Shown: one piece after another, positions 10,701 through 19,359 of the stretch | Layout: every line of letters starts with the position of its first letter | Numbering within the stretch: position 1 is the stretch's first letter | Source: Aculops lycopersici | Taxonomy: Eukaryota; Arthropoda; Arachnida; Trombidiformes; Eriophyidae | DNA length: 64,000 bases | Direction of reading: 5' to 3' | Assembly: GCA_015350385.1 (NCBI GenBank) | Contig: WNKI01000004.1 | Location: forward strand, 124,001 to 188,000 | Notes under the pieces: model-generated | Databases searched by the model: none | What the model was told of the DNA's origin: nothing | What the model saw: only the letters and a program-made list of their open reading frames with translations | Translations under genes and position numbers: made by a program

Positions 10701-11138
10701 ACCACTAATCCTGAGACAAGTCCTGAACAGTCGGCAGTGAAGAAGGCAAAGAACGGGAGGCAAAGTTTGTATCGTCGAGCTAAGAATCAGTTTCAAATAA
10801 CAAACTCGTCGACCACTGCGGACTCATTGGCTCTCACGAGTGAGGGTCTTGGTGATAGTGGCTTTGCGCCTAGCAAGAGCCTTCCGTCCAGCCCACCTGA
10901 GGATTCAAGGTCGGTGCTGCAACGGGACATAACAAGCGCAACCTCAAGTAACAATCAGATTATGAGCAACCAAACGCAGAGTAAAATGTCAAATCTAATC
11001 TCAAGGTCCAAGTTTTTCAGCAAAAGTAGATCAAAGAATCGTTATTGGCAACTGTGCATGTTTGTTATTGGCGGCAAGCAACCAGGAAACGCTCAGGGAG
11101 CTAATGAGCCGATAACAATTTGGCGCTTATACATCTAA
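7758..11138 (+). CDS. Large kelch-repeat protein with a split sixth blade
   Basis: The 1126-residue intracellular protein carries five kelch repeats at about residues 70-325. Each has the usual di-glycine and the Tyr/Trp spacing (IYIHGGRTG, LYLFGGQ, MYIFGGFED, MYIYGGLSN, MFVFGGERNG). A sixth repeat starts at about residue 332 (PDPTTFHCAIAN) but is interrupted by roughly 740 Ser/Asn/Gln-rich, probably disordered residues. The last ~32 residues (CMFVIGGKQPG, then ITIWRLYI) look like the missing strands that would close the propeller. Kelch propellers are protein-binding platforms, often for substrates or actin. I cannot assign an ortholog safely; F-box, BTB and phosphatase domains are absent. 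An AATAAA at 11201-11206 overlaps the tail region of the convergent transporter gene. Confidence 0.85.
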   Translation: MWSNISAPRSFVGPSIPPALKTQFHQSVSSEDNKQLNGDCGPVALNEKQVDKQYYDSEQNLNIYQESGSPLARFKHAVCSSPNGYIYIHGGRTGNCALYDDIWRFDPHQNSWSQMKTSGRKPPNLQEHTLVEYNEQLYLFGGQVSASNDDESFWRLDLVNNEWHSLKLRSSKYGAYLGPSNRRGHSAVIYGDSMYIFGGFEDFRGSSSQLWEYDLMNQRWELRNLSSLSAIQPEPRHSHSAIVHDCNMYIYGGLSNLKPLGDLWRWSWRDKRWFKEKTRGRSPGQLHGHSAIQAFGSMFVFGGERNGRTTRGLWRLNLTNLTWQKINPKGPRPDPTTFHCAIANPLSILDETNYIVEGDHEFLRDTSATSTTTYGCYRENQDRGSGDSETSSIPIKREPESKLTHSKSTIADLDGAILSSQNHQQADRRLTRRSRLNFLARRNNNRPRSSNYELGKQLPTSSSASNFIGSATGVHGPNAISQRHSVAAVTSATNTNGKLVHENGNARILDNLEMDIKEIFQRTSVDEVTGEEIMSIIIPPSSIQDNRSSIQTSASQYQTAPLAPTNSSSGDQDQGMANSDTLQNLPKSQRTSYAFTTPSESLNTLRGEVIGDNTGNQTRIRHNNGNNQRAPGLPGYNRRDNRPKSEILDRKKLIGALDDKIKRLYYPHFHQDGGEQNRNSLVSRRDTRDFELNGNQDRTDKSKRHTIHQTMTYYNLYFSEDKSSDSPTSSEKEEKLVNNSVPFRMIRDDLSSHTIRGTSGALIGIHGASSISGSSHSDHRSQLSLESDSRTICGDLNNQTGGSSSGAGATITTMNGGAGIQLSSLTNALTSSRDHRNLAASIDVAESQGDDTSRSFSVIAEFEEDDMFSLPNEPGMAQESSRDQSDETNDDEMEMDTDYNNLMQTTPARANLLQQKSSSSGYDSISNSENQKGSVAPIPAQRQSIINHQQQQQQQQQNGNHQLSLDTQEDSSVRTESSSGFTTNPETSPEQSAVKKAKNGRQSLYRRAKNQFQITNSSTTADSLALTSEGLGDSGFAPSKSLPSSPPEDSRSVLQRDITSATSSNNQIMSNQTQSKMSNLISRSKFFSKSRSKNRYWQLCMFVIGGKQPGNAQGANEPITIWRLYI

Positions 11139-11247
11139 AATAATAATATCTATCCAATGGAACAAGTATCTAATATATATACATATTTTTATTATTCTGT
11201 AATAAATTCTCAAACTCAAATCTTATCTTAAAATTGAGCCATTAATA
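11139..11247. terminator. Shared convergent 3' region with poly(A) signals on both strands
   Basis: Only 109 bp separate the two stop codons. A plus-strand AATAAA at 11201-11206 serves the kelch gene. TTTATT at 11188-11193 reads AATAAA on the minus strand for the transporter. The two 3' UTRs therefore probably overlap. Confidence 0.6.
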
Positions 11248-12483
11248 TTATTGCTTGTTGTACATCATAACGGAACCGATAACAAGCGAAGCTCCAAACA
11301 TGAAGCTTGGTGTCAGGTTAAAGTTGAATATAAATATGGATGCAACTGTTGAGATTACTATAGCCAAACTTGTGGCAAATCCTTTGAGGATGTTGTTTGC
11401 AAACTTGATTACCACTGCAACTAGAAGGCCGCCTTGCACTTGGAGGGCAATGCAGAACCAAGTTAGGGGTGTAAATCCATAAAAGAATCCCTTGTTACTT
11501 AAGTGGTCTTGCTCGGTTAGGATTAGTTGGAGGAATCCTATCAGTATGGCGCCTAAACTTAGCTGGATGTTTCTTATCCATAATGATACTTGTGCCGAAT
11601 TTTTTAGGATCTTTTCGAAGTAAACGCCCGCAAATCCAGATAGACAACAGGCTATAAGTATAGCAAGGAATCCCATGAGAGGTTTTTCTTTAACATCCGA
11701 CACAATTGGCTTCTCATCACCTCCATCTGTGCGATTCCCGGGAGTCGGGTCGGATTTATGGTCCGATACAACCATAGTTTCAATTAAGGCGACACCGACA
11801 AACAAGGTGACCAATGCAATCCATTGGATTCTGCTCAGTTTCTTGTTCAACATCAGCACTGAGAATATGGCTGTGGTTAAGATCTTTAGTTGATAGGTGA
11901 CTTGACTGGTGGCTGCGTCTAAATGTGTGCTTCCAACATAAAGGAGATTGTTTTGAACATAATAGAGGAATGATGGCACTGCAACTTTCAGTGTATCCAT
12001 GTAATTGAAGACAATATTGCTCTTGATTGATCTAATGGCACCATCGATAGTCGACTCCTCATACCAGGTGAGTGCTAAACATGTGAGAAGTTTTAGAAAC
12101 TCTGCAACAGTTACGGCAACTGAGGTCGAGAATTGCTCTGTTTGGGTTCGAGCTCCTCGCATGGTCAGATTTAGGGCAGCATTCTGGACTGTAAGTGTGA
12201 TGAGGGATATATATTTAAGTTGCTCTGGGTTCATTTGGATGTGACGTCCGTTTATGACGAAGCCATAACTAGCTCCCGTTGTAATCTTTTCGAACTTATG
12301 CTTGGTGTTTGGTGGTGTGAATAAGTTATCAATATTGCCAACTTGATGCTGACTTCCATTCGATATCATGGGAACCTTGATTGAATCCTTCTCTGTTCCA
12401 TCCAACGAGTACCCATCGTCGGCCGCCGTCTCGAGCTCCTCGTCCTCAAGCCTGATGAGCCTTTCAAATGGCTGTCCACTCAT
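11248..12483 (-). CDS. Golgi UDP-sugar transporter (SLC35A family, UDP-galactose/UDP-GlcNAc type)
   Basis: The 411-residue protein has about 80 polar N-terminal residues followed by some ten membrane segments, the nucleotide-sugar transporter fold. The family hallmark (VPSFLYYVQNNLLYV, then LDAATSQVTYQLKI) is clear, as are the motifs after it (LSRIQWIALVTLFVGVALIE). SLC35A2/A3 proteins exchange cytosolic UDP-galactose or UDP-N-acetylglucosamine for UMP across the Golgi membrane to supply glycosyltransferases. Substrate choice between the A2 and A3 types cannot be read by eye. A hydrophilic loop around residues 245-270 is longer than usual. The gene is intronless and convergent with the kelch gene. 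Confidence 0.92.
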   Translation of the reverse strand: MSGQPFERLIRLEDEELETAADDGYSLDGTEKDSIKVPMISNGSQHQVGNIDNLFTPPNTKHKFEKITTGASYGFVINGRHIQMNPEQLKYISLITLTVQNAALNLTMRGARTQTEQFSTSVAVTVAEFLKLLTCLALTWYEESTIDGAIRSIKSNIVFNYMDTLKVAVPSFLYYVQNNLLYVGSTHLDAATSQVTYQLKILTTAIFSVLMLNKKLSRIQWIALVTLFVGVALIETMVVSDHKSDPTPGNRTDGGDEKPIVSDVKEKPLMGFLAILIACCLSGFAGVYFEKILKNSAQVSLWIRNIQLSLGAILIGFLQLILTEQDHLSNKGFFYGFTPLTWFCIALQVQGGLLVAVVIKFANNILKGFATSLAIVISTVASIFIFNFNLTPSFMFGASLVIGSVMMYNKQ

Positions 12484-13104
12484 TGTGCTGATGAATTGGG
12501 GTTATAAAGTATGGTTCTCAGCTTGTATGAGGGATATCAGATGGCTGGCTAACACAATAGGATTTCATAAAGTTGAATGTCTAATATGGTTGCTCTTGAG
12601 ACCACCAATGCGATATCATGGTCCGATTCCCTGAATAGTATTCAATGTTGCAATAGAAGCATAAGACAATAGAATTCTAATATGAAACTCGAGCAGGTGA
12701 ATCCAGGTAAGACAATAGAGTTTCTTTGCAATTGGGATCCACATGACGCTGAGGGACTGTGAGAAACAGCTGGCTTTGTGCAAGTTAACGCGCGAGCTCG
12801 ATGCACACGTCACATTTTCAGATGGACCGCAACAACAGTTTCATGATTTGCATGCAGAATATACATGTATGATACCTCAAGCTATATACACCGCAATCAT
12901 CTTGCCCAGTCCCATCTATTTGTAAAACTGTAATGCAAATACACCATCACTTGTTAGTTCGGTCCGATCTAGCTGACAATTTGTTTCATAACAACATCAG
13001 GAAAACTGGAGCGAAAACCGTGGAAAAGAGACTACGTGATCCAGTGGTGCGACTTGCCGTATATCACTGATGTAACTGTAGATTTGATGATTACATTTAA
13101 TAGA
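12484..13104. other. Intergenic region, no gene recognised
   Basis: About 620 bp lie between two minus-strand genes and would hold the transporter promoter and the MED18 3' UTR. No repeat or RNA gene is evident. Confidence 0.5.
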
Positions 13105-13713
13105 TCACCCTGGCATTCGCCTTGGATCGAATTTGTCTAGATTAACATGAGGCTTAAGCTTTTCTGAAAATGAATGGACCTCGTTTGCGGCGGCCTCATT
13201 ACTGGAGTCGGATATGAGGGAAACCTCAACTAGGTGTGAATTGGAAACTGGAACTAGCTTGTCAACATTCATTGGTTGAATAACCCTATACACTTTGGTG
13301 ACCCTGGCATTCAATTTGGCCTTCTTGAATATCCAGCCCTGGGATACAAACTCAAATTCCATCGCGAATCCAAGCTCTTGTAAGAATGAGCAAATGTTTT
13401 GGCCACAATTCACCTCGACGCAAGTTCTCACAGTTGTCAATCGGTTCTTATCTCCTAACTCGGGTTTGCCTAAGTAGGTGAGAGTGAATGGTTGATAGGG
13501 TGAATTTAATTGTTTTCTAACTCGGACATCTACGCTATTATTTGGACCCTCGCGTAGTGAGTAGACCATCTCGTGTTCCCGAAATTTGACAAGTCCATCG
13601 TCAGCGTTATCGCACATTCCACGGAGTTTATGTAATAGCAAATCCACTGACTCGTCCAAAACCGAACCTTGAAGCAAATATTCTGAACATGGTCCTCTTT
13701 TGTTGGAATCCAT
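13105..13713 (-). CDS. MED18: Mediator complex subunit 18
   Basis: The 202-residue protein matches MED18, a head-module subunit of the Mediator coactivator that bridges transcription factors and RNA polymerase II in the nucleus. Its N-terminus (EYLLQGSVLDESVDLLLHKL) is the conserved MED18 opening. It is followed by the two beta-barrel halves (FTLTYLGKPELGDKNRLT; CSFLQELGFAMEFEFVSQGW) and the C-terminal segment SHLVEVSLIS. Length agrees with animal MED18 (about 200-220 residues). The gene is intronless and divergent from Sos, with 469 bp between the start codons. Confidence 0.93.
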   Translation of the reverse strand: MDSNKRGPCSEYLLQGSVLDESVDLLLHKLRGMCDNADDGLVKFREHEMVYSLREGPNNSVDVRVRKQLNSPYQPFTLTYLGKPELGDKNRLTTVRTCVEVNCGQNICSFLQELGFAMEFEFVSQGWIFKKAKLNARVTKVYRVIQPMNVDKLVPVSNSHLVEVSLISDSSNEAAANEVHSFSEKLKPHVNLDKFDPRRMPG

Positions 13714-14182
13714 CTTGAGAAGCTGAGAGGAATATACAACCAGGAATCCTTGACTGGAAAAATGATACTCGCAAACTTGTTTGAATCAAACCAACACAAG
13801 TTGCATGGTGCAACCTGGTGTTCATTTGCAAGCGAAAGCCGCATTCGACAACGAGTGGCGTTCGCCCGTGTAGCGCCAGTAGAAGCGCGCATCCAAAACA
13901 ATGGTGCACCGTTCGCGTTTGTGTTTACGAGTTTGACATGCTGACAGTGGAGAAGATATTGACGCGATGGGTAATTCTTCTTGTTTGTCGAGAATAACTG
14001 GTTGTCCATATTGAGAGGAGAGGATGCAAATCATTAAAATTAAACTAGAGCATCGAACATTTTAGACATCGAACGTTGGCGAAGCGGAAATTCGAAAGTT
14101 GGAAGGCCAAAAAGCATTATGATTTTCCACTTGTAGTATCACCAAACGAGACGAAGAAGAAGAAGTAGCAGAAGAAATCACG
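13714..14182. promoter_or_regulatory. Divergent spacer between MED18 and Sos
   Basis: The 469 bp separate two divergent ATG codons. Promoter activity for both genes is inferred from arrangement. No coding signal is convincing within it. Confidence 0.4.
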
Positions 14183-17100
14183 ATGGCCGATCCGAACAAT
14201 AACAACAATCACAACAATCACCATCATCATCACCAGCTTTCCGATCATCACCATCATAATAACATTAATAATTCTCGTATAGTCGGAACCGACTATGATT
14301 TGGATCCAGCTGATGGAAAGCAGTATGTACTTGAGCTTAGAGATAAACTAATTGAACTATTGAATACGTGTCATACCATTGAAGATGTCGAATCTAGACT
14401 ACGAATTTTATATCCTGACTCCAAGGTCATTGATGGAGCTCTAAAAGTTGCAAACAAATCACGTAAACTACCCAAGGTTCGCAATCACTCCTCCTCATCA
14501 AGTGCCTCCGTATTTACCGGTGCAATACATATCGCCGTTGCTAAAGTTAGCAGTTTAGTTCGCGATGGTGTTATTGGTGGCAAGAGTGGCGAAAGTGAGG
14601 TAACTAAATTTAAATTAGCTTTAATCGAGAGTATTATCGATGATGTGATAAGATTAGCCGACAATTTTGTCAGCAACAAGGGTGGTTCGTATCTGATTTC
14701 GAGAAGTGACATTAGGTTGGCTATGCATGCAGACAAGGATCTATTAGATTTGTTCCTAAGCGACGACAAGTGTTTATTTATAACCCAGAATCATCCTATT
14801 ATGGCCATACTAGAGAAGTACAACACCATAAACAACCACAACAGCAACTATAATTTCAAGAACAACACTAGCGACAGTAGCCTCTCTATTACAAGCTACA
14901 AGCAAAGAGTTCGCAACATGGTCGACTCGGAGATATTCTTTATCCGAGGACTCAAATTGATCACTAAAGTCTTCAAGCCAATGTTCTCGAATCTTCCGCA
15001 TATTAGCCACGAAGTTGATATCATCTTTTGCAACATAGATGAATTATTAGAACTAGCCACGCTCGTTCTGGCGGCCCTCGAGGAGGCCCTAGAATCGGTA
15101 GAACCCGAGGCCGCGGATGAGGTTCCATTTGTCGGTATGGAAATATTAGATCTTGCTCAAGCCGAAGAGTTTCAAGTTTATGCAAACTTTGCCCACCGTA
15201 GAATGTCGTACAAATGGAAGCAAGCCTATGTGACAATTATATCAGACGAATTAACTATGTCCACTCTCAAGAAGGCCGATCAATCATTCGATCAAGCCGT
15301 CCGGTATTTGCTGCCAAATTATTTATTGAACACAATCATTCAATTCTATGAATACTTCAAAAACATATGTGATCTTCATGAAATTAGTAAGAGAAACAAC
15401 AATCGCGAAGATGAACTTGCACTGAGAGAGACGATCTCAATATTGATCAAAACTAAGAAATCTATAGAGAAACTATTAGAGGAGGAAATCAAAAAGAACA
15501 ATCAAGAGGATCAGTTGGATCCAAAGCAACTTGAGACCATTAGAGCATCTCTAGAGAAGAGATTGGATAGCGAATTGGAAAATGAGAAAAATCAGCCATT
15601 ATATTACATGCCACCACCTGATATGTACCGATTTAGTGAACCAGATTCAAAGGATAATATCCAATTCGAGGAGCGTGGTTCTGATGTGCCTGTTATAAAG
15701 TATGCAACTTTGATCAAATTAGTGGAAAGGCTAACATATCACAAGTATCAGCCAACAATTGTTGATTGTTTCCTCACAACATATAGATCGTTCATTACAG
15801 ATCCTGAGGAGCTGCTGGACTTATTAATTGAAAGATTCAAAATTCCAGATCCTCCAATATCAATCGTATTGCCAAATTACAGTGATTCATCAAATGATTT
15901 GCCAGAGTGTGACAGAAACACCTACAAACAATATCTTAAACGCTTTCGCCAAGAATACTCGAAGCCTGTTAAGATGAGAGTAATCAATGTTCTCAAGTCA
16001 TGGATTAAGAATCATTATTATGATTATGAGAGAAATCCAGCATTATTGCACAAGCTAACCATATTTCTAGATGAAGTATATCAGAGTGACAAGGTTTTGC
16101 GATCGCTTATAAATTCTCTAAGAAAGTCCATTGAACAGAAGAAGATTAGTCAAAGGGACGAGATTGAGTTTATGTTATCAAAAGAACCGCCGCCAATTCT
16201 ATGGTTACCTGGTGGAGCCACCGAATATGAACACGAAAAATTTGATCTCCTTACTCTGCACCCAAAGGAGTTTGCCCGCCAACTAACCCTGATACAATTT
16301 GATCTCTTTAGAGCCATCAAACCATCGGAGCTGATTAACGTTCGCGACTTGGGTATGAAAACTAAGAAAGACGACGGCTACGAGTCCTCGCCAAACTTGA
16401 GCCGAATGACAAGACACTTTACCCTGTTCAGCTACTGGATTAGAAAGTGTATCGTTGAGACGGACAATCTAAGCTTGAGATGCGAGATTTATAAGCGAGT
16501 ACTTGAAATCATGGGCTACCTCAGGAAAGAGCTAAACAACTTCACTGGTCTCTTGAGTATTGGTAGTGCTATTGAATCTGCGCCTATCGTTAGATTGGCC
16601 AGGACAAACAAAAATCTCAACAGTAACTCGAAGGAAATTTTAGACGAATATAGGGATCTCACAGACAACCACCAGAAAAAATTGCAAGCTGCATTGAAGA
16701 GCTGCAATCCACCTTGCATCCCATACTTGGGCTCTTATCAAACAAAACTAATTCACGCCAAGGAGGGAAATAGAACCTTCATCGACGACTTGGACACCTC
16801 AACCATATCACCAACACTTAGCAACGATGAGTTTCATTCCTCGTTCTCCAACTCACCTGCAACACCCATCACAAGTTCACCACGAAACAATAGCAACAGT
16901 CAAATGCCATGTAGGACTCCAAACATGCCACTAAGTGCCGCCTCAACGCTTCCAAATCAATTCACCTTTGCCGGCTTCCACCAATCAAGCGGATCCTTTC
17001 AACCGGGAAGCTTTTCGCCACATTCCTCGTCTACCCTCCCATATTACCCACAACACCAGCAAGCCCAACCACCGACTACGCCTGCATCGCCAAAGTTGCT

Positions 17101-17437
17101 GATTAATTTCAGCAAGCAATTAATGCGAGCAAAGCTAGTGGGCGAGATTAGTAACTACCAGAATCAGCCGTATTGTTTGACGGTTCAACCGGAGATTAGG
17201 CGATTCATCGAGTCAATTGAATATGAAATGACCAAGTTTGCCATCGGCTTAGCCTCATCGAATGGCGAGTCCTCGTCCATGGAGAGTAGCGTTCCAGCGC
17301 TAACCAAGCGCCTTGACGATTACCTATTTGAGAGATCAGAAAGGATTGAGCCAAAAGTGAGCATGAAGCCCCCGAAGTCCAAGGAAACTCTATGGAAGTC
17401 TCCGGGTTCCGCAACAATCGCTCGAACATACCGCTAA
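14183..17437 (+). CDS. Sos: Son of sevenless Ras guanine-nucleotide exchange factor, lacking PH domain and proline-rich tail
   Basis: The 1084-residue protein follows the Sos order at both ends of its core. A tandem histone-fold region lies at about 45-195 (ISRSDIRLAMHADKDLLDLF). The DH domain lies at about 238-430 (RVRNMVDSEIFFIRGLKLIT to SILIKTKKSIEKLL). The REM segment starts near 477 (PPPDMYRFSEPDSKDNIQFE), and the Cdc25 catalytic domain spans about 685-1060 (FDLLTLHPKEFARQLTL, NQPYCLTVQPEIRRF). Sos activates Ras downstream of receptor tyrosine kinases. Between DH and REM there are only ~45 residues where other Sos proteins have a PH domain of over 100. Residues ~864-970 form a Ser/Pro/Gln-rich insertion inside the Cdc25 domain. 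The C-terminus stops just after the catalytic domain, without PxxP-type Grb2 sites. The frame is continuous, so no hidden intron explains this. An AATAAA lies at 17700-17705. Confidence 0.95.
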   Translation: MADPNNNNNHNNHHHHHQLSDHHHHNNINNSRIVGTDYDLDPADGKQYVLELRDKLIELLNTCHTIEDVESRLRILYPDSKVIDGALKVANKSRKLPKVRNHSSSSSASVFTGAIHIAVAKVSSLVRDGVIGGKSGESEVTKFKLALIESIIDDVIRLADNFVSNKGGSYLISRSDIRLAMHADKDLLDLFLSDDKCLFITQNHPIMAILEKYNTINNHNSNYNFKNNTSDSSLSITSYKQRVRNMVDSEIFFIRGLKLITKVFKPMFSNLPHISHEVDIIFCNIDELLELATLVLAALEEALESVEPEAADEVPFVGMEILDLAQAEEFQVYANFAHRRMSYKWKQAYVTIISDELTMSTLKKADQSFDQAVRYLLPNYLLNTIIQFYEYFKNICDLHEISKRNNNREDELALRETISILIKTKKSIEKLLEEEIKKNNQEDQLDPKQLETIRASLEKRLDSELENEKNQPLYYMPPPDMYRFSEPDSKDNIQFEERGSDVPVIKYATLIKLVERLTYHKYQPTIVDCFLTTYRSFITDPEELLDLLIERFKIPDPPISIVLPNYSDSSNDLPECDRNTYKQYLKRFRQEYSKPVKMRVINVLKSWIKNHYYDYERNPALLHKLTIFLDEVYQSDKVLRSLINSLRKSIEQKKISQRDEIEFMLSKEPPPILWLPGGATEYEHEKFDLLTLHPKEFARQLTLIQFDLFRAIKPSELINVRDLGMKTKKDDGYESSPNLSRMTRHFTLFSYWIRKCIVETDNLSLRCEIYKRVLEIMGYLRKELNNFTGLLSIGSAIESAPIVRLARTNKNLNSNSKEILDEYRDLTDNHQKKLQAALKSCNPPCIPYLGSYQTKLIHAKEGNRTFIDDLDTSTISPTLSNDEFHSSFSNSPATPITSSPRNNSNSQMPCRTPNMPLSAASTLPNQFTFAGFHQSSGSFQPGSFSPHSSSTLPYYPQHQQAQPPTTPASPKLLINFSKQLMRAKLVGEISNYQNQPYCLTVQPEIRRFIESIEYEMTKFAIGLASSNGESSSMESSVPALTKRLDDYLFERSERIEPKVSMKPPKSKETLWKSPGSATIARTYR

Positions 17438-17750
17438 AAGAGCAATTGGTTGTGTAATGCCACATCAGTGCCCATGACCACAACAACTACTGACCCACAA
17501 CTCAAACGGGCGGAACCGCGAACAAATCATCGGATTACTTACTGTGTTCATAAACTAGTCTAGACTTGTGAACACCTCACGCTTGGTTGCCTCCGCTCTG
17601 AATACAGATCTGATGTTTACAAAATTTTTGGGATTGGCTGCATCTCGTACACCAACAAGACACCCCAACGACGCCGATCCATTTCCAAGTTAGCTCGAAA
17701 ATAAAATGCGCTGCCCATAAATATGATCTAGCCTTTAAAACTTAATCAAT
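17438..17750. other. Sos 3' UTR and start of the next gene
   Basis: The 313 bp end with an AATAAA (17700-17705) only ~46 bp before the next ATG. The downstream promoter must therefore overlap the Sos 3' UTR. No other feature is visible. Confidence 0.5.
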
Positions 17751-18959
17751 ATGAGAGTAAAGAGAGTGTGTATGGTGTGCCAATTTTTAATTGTGCTGGT
17801 GAGTTTGGTTAGCTCAATAGCGTCCGACTTTAAACCGCTAGCTCTGCCGCCGAGCAACCTCAAGCCGAAGAGCATGACGCCTGAAATGAAGTCGAAGATG
17901 AAGACGAAGACGAAGACAACGGTTGGCAGGGAGATAATTAGCTTACGGCCCCCTAACCGAATGTTTGCCAATGAGTCAAGCGCAGCAGCTGGTGATAATC
18001 TTGCCAATCGTCTTAGGTTGCGCATCGCGCAACGAGCACTCGACGAAAACTTGGCATTGCACAAAAAATTGTTGGCCGAGTTGATGGTTAAATCCAACTT
18101 TGTTAACTCCAACAACCACCGGCGGCCATCTGACCCACTGACTCCAGCTGGATCCATGGCTCCGGGAAAGATGATTTCAATACCATATTCTATTGTGTCG
18201 GCAGCGCCACTCGAGTTTGCGGGCGAGAGCCAGGCGAGTATTAATCAGCAGCAGCAGCAGCAGCACAAGCAGCACGCAACAAGTGGCAATCGTCATCTAG
18301 GCGACTTATACCAACAACAACAACACCAACACCGACACCAACACCAACAACATCAACAACTCGACTATCAGCAGCTTGAGCCGCTTGAGTCGGTGCCGAT
18401 TAATCAGCCGCAGCAGCCGCTTGAGTCGGTGCTGATTAATCAGCCGTATTTTGAAGATCACGATAGCGACGAGAAGGATAATCCAGACGACAACCACCGC
18501 CATAATCTAATGCCAAGCGCCTCGTACCAGGTGGTGCACATTCACCACAAAGGCCATCACGAGAGAGAGGCAAGCAAGAAGGGCAAGTATTTGTGGCCAT
18601 TGGTTGGTGGCGGATTAACAATACTCATAAGCTTTCTCATGATCTCCAACTTGTTGCTCTCAATTCCGCTCCTGGCCATAAGCGCCTCATCGCTCTCCAA
18701 CTTGGGAGGATTCCAGCAGCAGCAGCAGCTGGTGCCTGTCTACAACTTGTCGCAACTCGTCACCACCCGCGCGCCAAGTGGTAGGCGGCGCCGCGACGCC
18801 GAGTGGGTGTGGCGGGATTACAACAGTTTGGTAACGGCGCATAAGCGCGCTCAGCAATCCGGCCTGCGCCTAGCGCTGGCCGACAATCATGTAATGCAAC
18901 ATCAACAGCAACCACAACTACAACTACCGGGTGGTCTTTGTCGTCGCATGGGTATATAA
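17751..18959 (+). CDS. Secreted or membrane Q-rich protein with furin-like site, function unknown
   Basis: The 402-residue protein starts with a signal peptide (CQFLIVLVSLVSSIASD). A Lys/Thr-rich and then Gln/His-rich low-complexity region follows, holding a short internal repeat (PLESVPINQP and PLESVLINQP at about residues 212-230). At about residues 280-320 a Lys-flanked hydrophobic segment (KYLWPLVGGGLTILISFL, then LLLSIPLLAIS) looks like a membrane helix or hairpin. Soon after comes GRRRRDAEW, a good furin-type cleavage site, then a short basic tail. Secretion and proteolytic processing are inferred from these signals. I cannot name a family. The Gln runs are (CAA/CAG)n and may vary in length. 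Confidence 0.6.
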   Translation: MRVKRVCMVCQFLIVLVSLVSSIASDFKPLALPPSNLKPKSMTPEMKSKMKTKTKTTVGREIISLRPPNRMFANESSAAAGDNLANRLRLRIAQRALDENLALHKKLLAELMVKSNFVNSNNHRRPSDPLTPAGSMAPGKMISIPYSIVSAAPLEFAGESQASINQQQQQQHKQHATSGNRHLGDLYQQQQHQHRHQHQQHQQLDYQQLEPLESVPINQPQQPLESVLINQPYFEDHDSDEKDNPDDNHRHNLMPSASYQVVHIHHKGHHEREASKKGKYLWPLVGGGLTILISFLMISNLLLSIPLLAISASSLSNLGGFQQQQQLVPVYNLSQLVTTRAPSGRRRRDAEWVWRDYNSLVTAHKRAQQSGLRLALADNHVMQHQQQPQLQLPGGLCRRMGI

Positions 18960-19077
18960 GGAAAATATGTCACTCAATTAGATTGGTTAACATAACAAAC
19001 ACTAAAGTCGAGTTAGCTCTTCTCACACAAGCAGCAAAATTGAATCAAAAATCACAGTGTGTGTGTTTGCGAGAGAT

Positions 19078-19129
<52 letters not shown>

Positions 19130-19359
19130 ACGAACGAAGAACGAAGAAACGAAACGAAACGAAAACGAAAACGTAACGAACCCGTAACCGTAACGTAACG
19201 AACGTAAACGTAACGTAACGAACGGACGGACGTANNNNNNNNNNNNNNNNNNNNNNNNNNNNNNNNNNNNNNNNNNNNNNNNNNNNNNNNNNNNNNNNNN
19301 NNNNNNNNNNNNNAGAGAGAGAGAGAGAAACAACTAGAACAAGAACAAGAACAAGAAAA
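18960..19359. other. emc 5' region with (GA)n, CGTA-rich stretch and N gap
   Basis: This is the presumed 5' UTR and promoter of the next gene. It holds (GA)n at about 19081-19126, a strange CGAA/CGTA-rich stretch (19127-19234), 79 unknown bases (19235-19313) and another short GA tract up to 19328. Confidence 0.6.
19081..19328. repeat. (GA)n microsatellite decaying into CGTA-rich sequence and an N gap
   Basis: A GA tract changes stepwise into units such as CGAA, CGAAA, CGTAA and CGTA before the gap at 19235-19313. On the far side the GA tract resumes. The true locus is probably just a long GA microsatellite; the CGTA part may be low-quality sequence. Confidence 0.7.

Noticed and set aside
18306..18503. 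Minus-strand frame rich in Leu/Val opposite the Q-rich gene
   Set aside because: It is the antisense of a (CAA)n coding run, a typical shadow.
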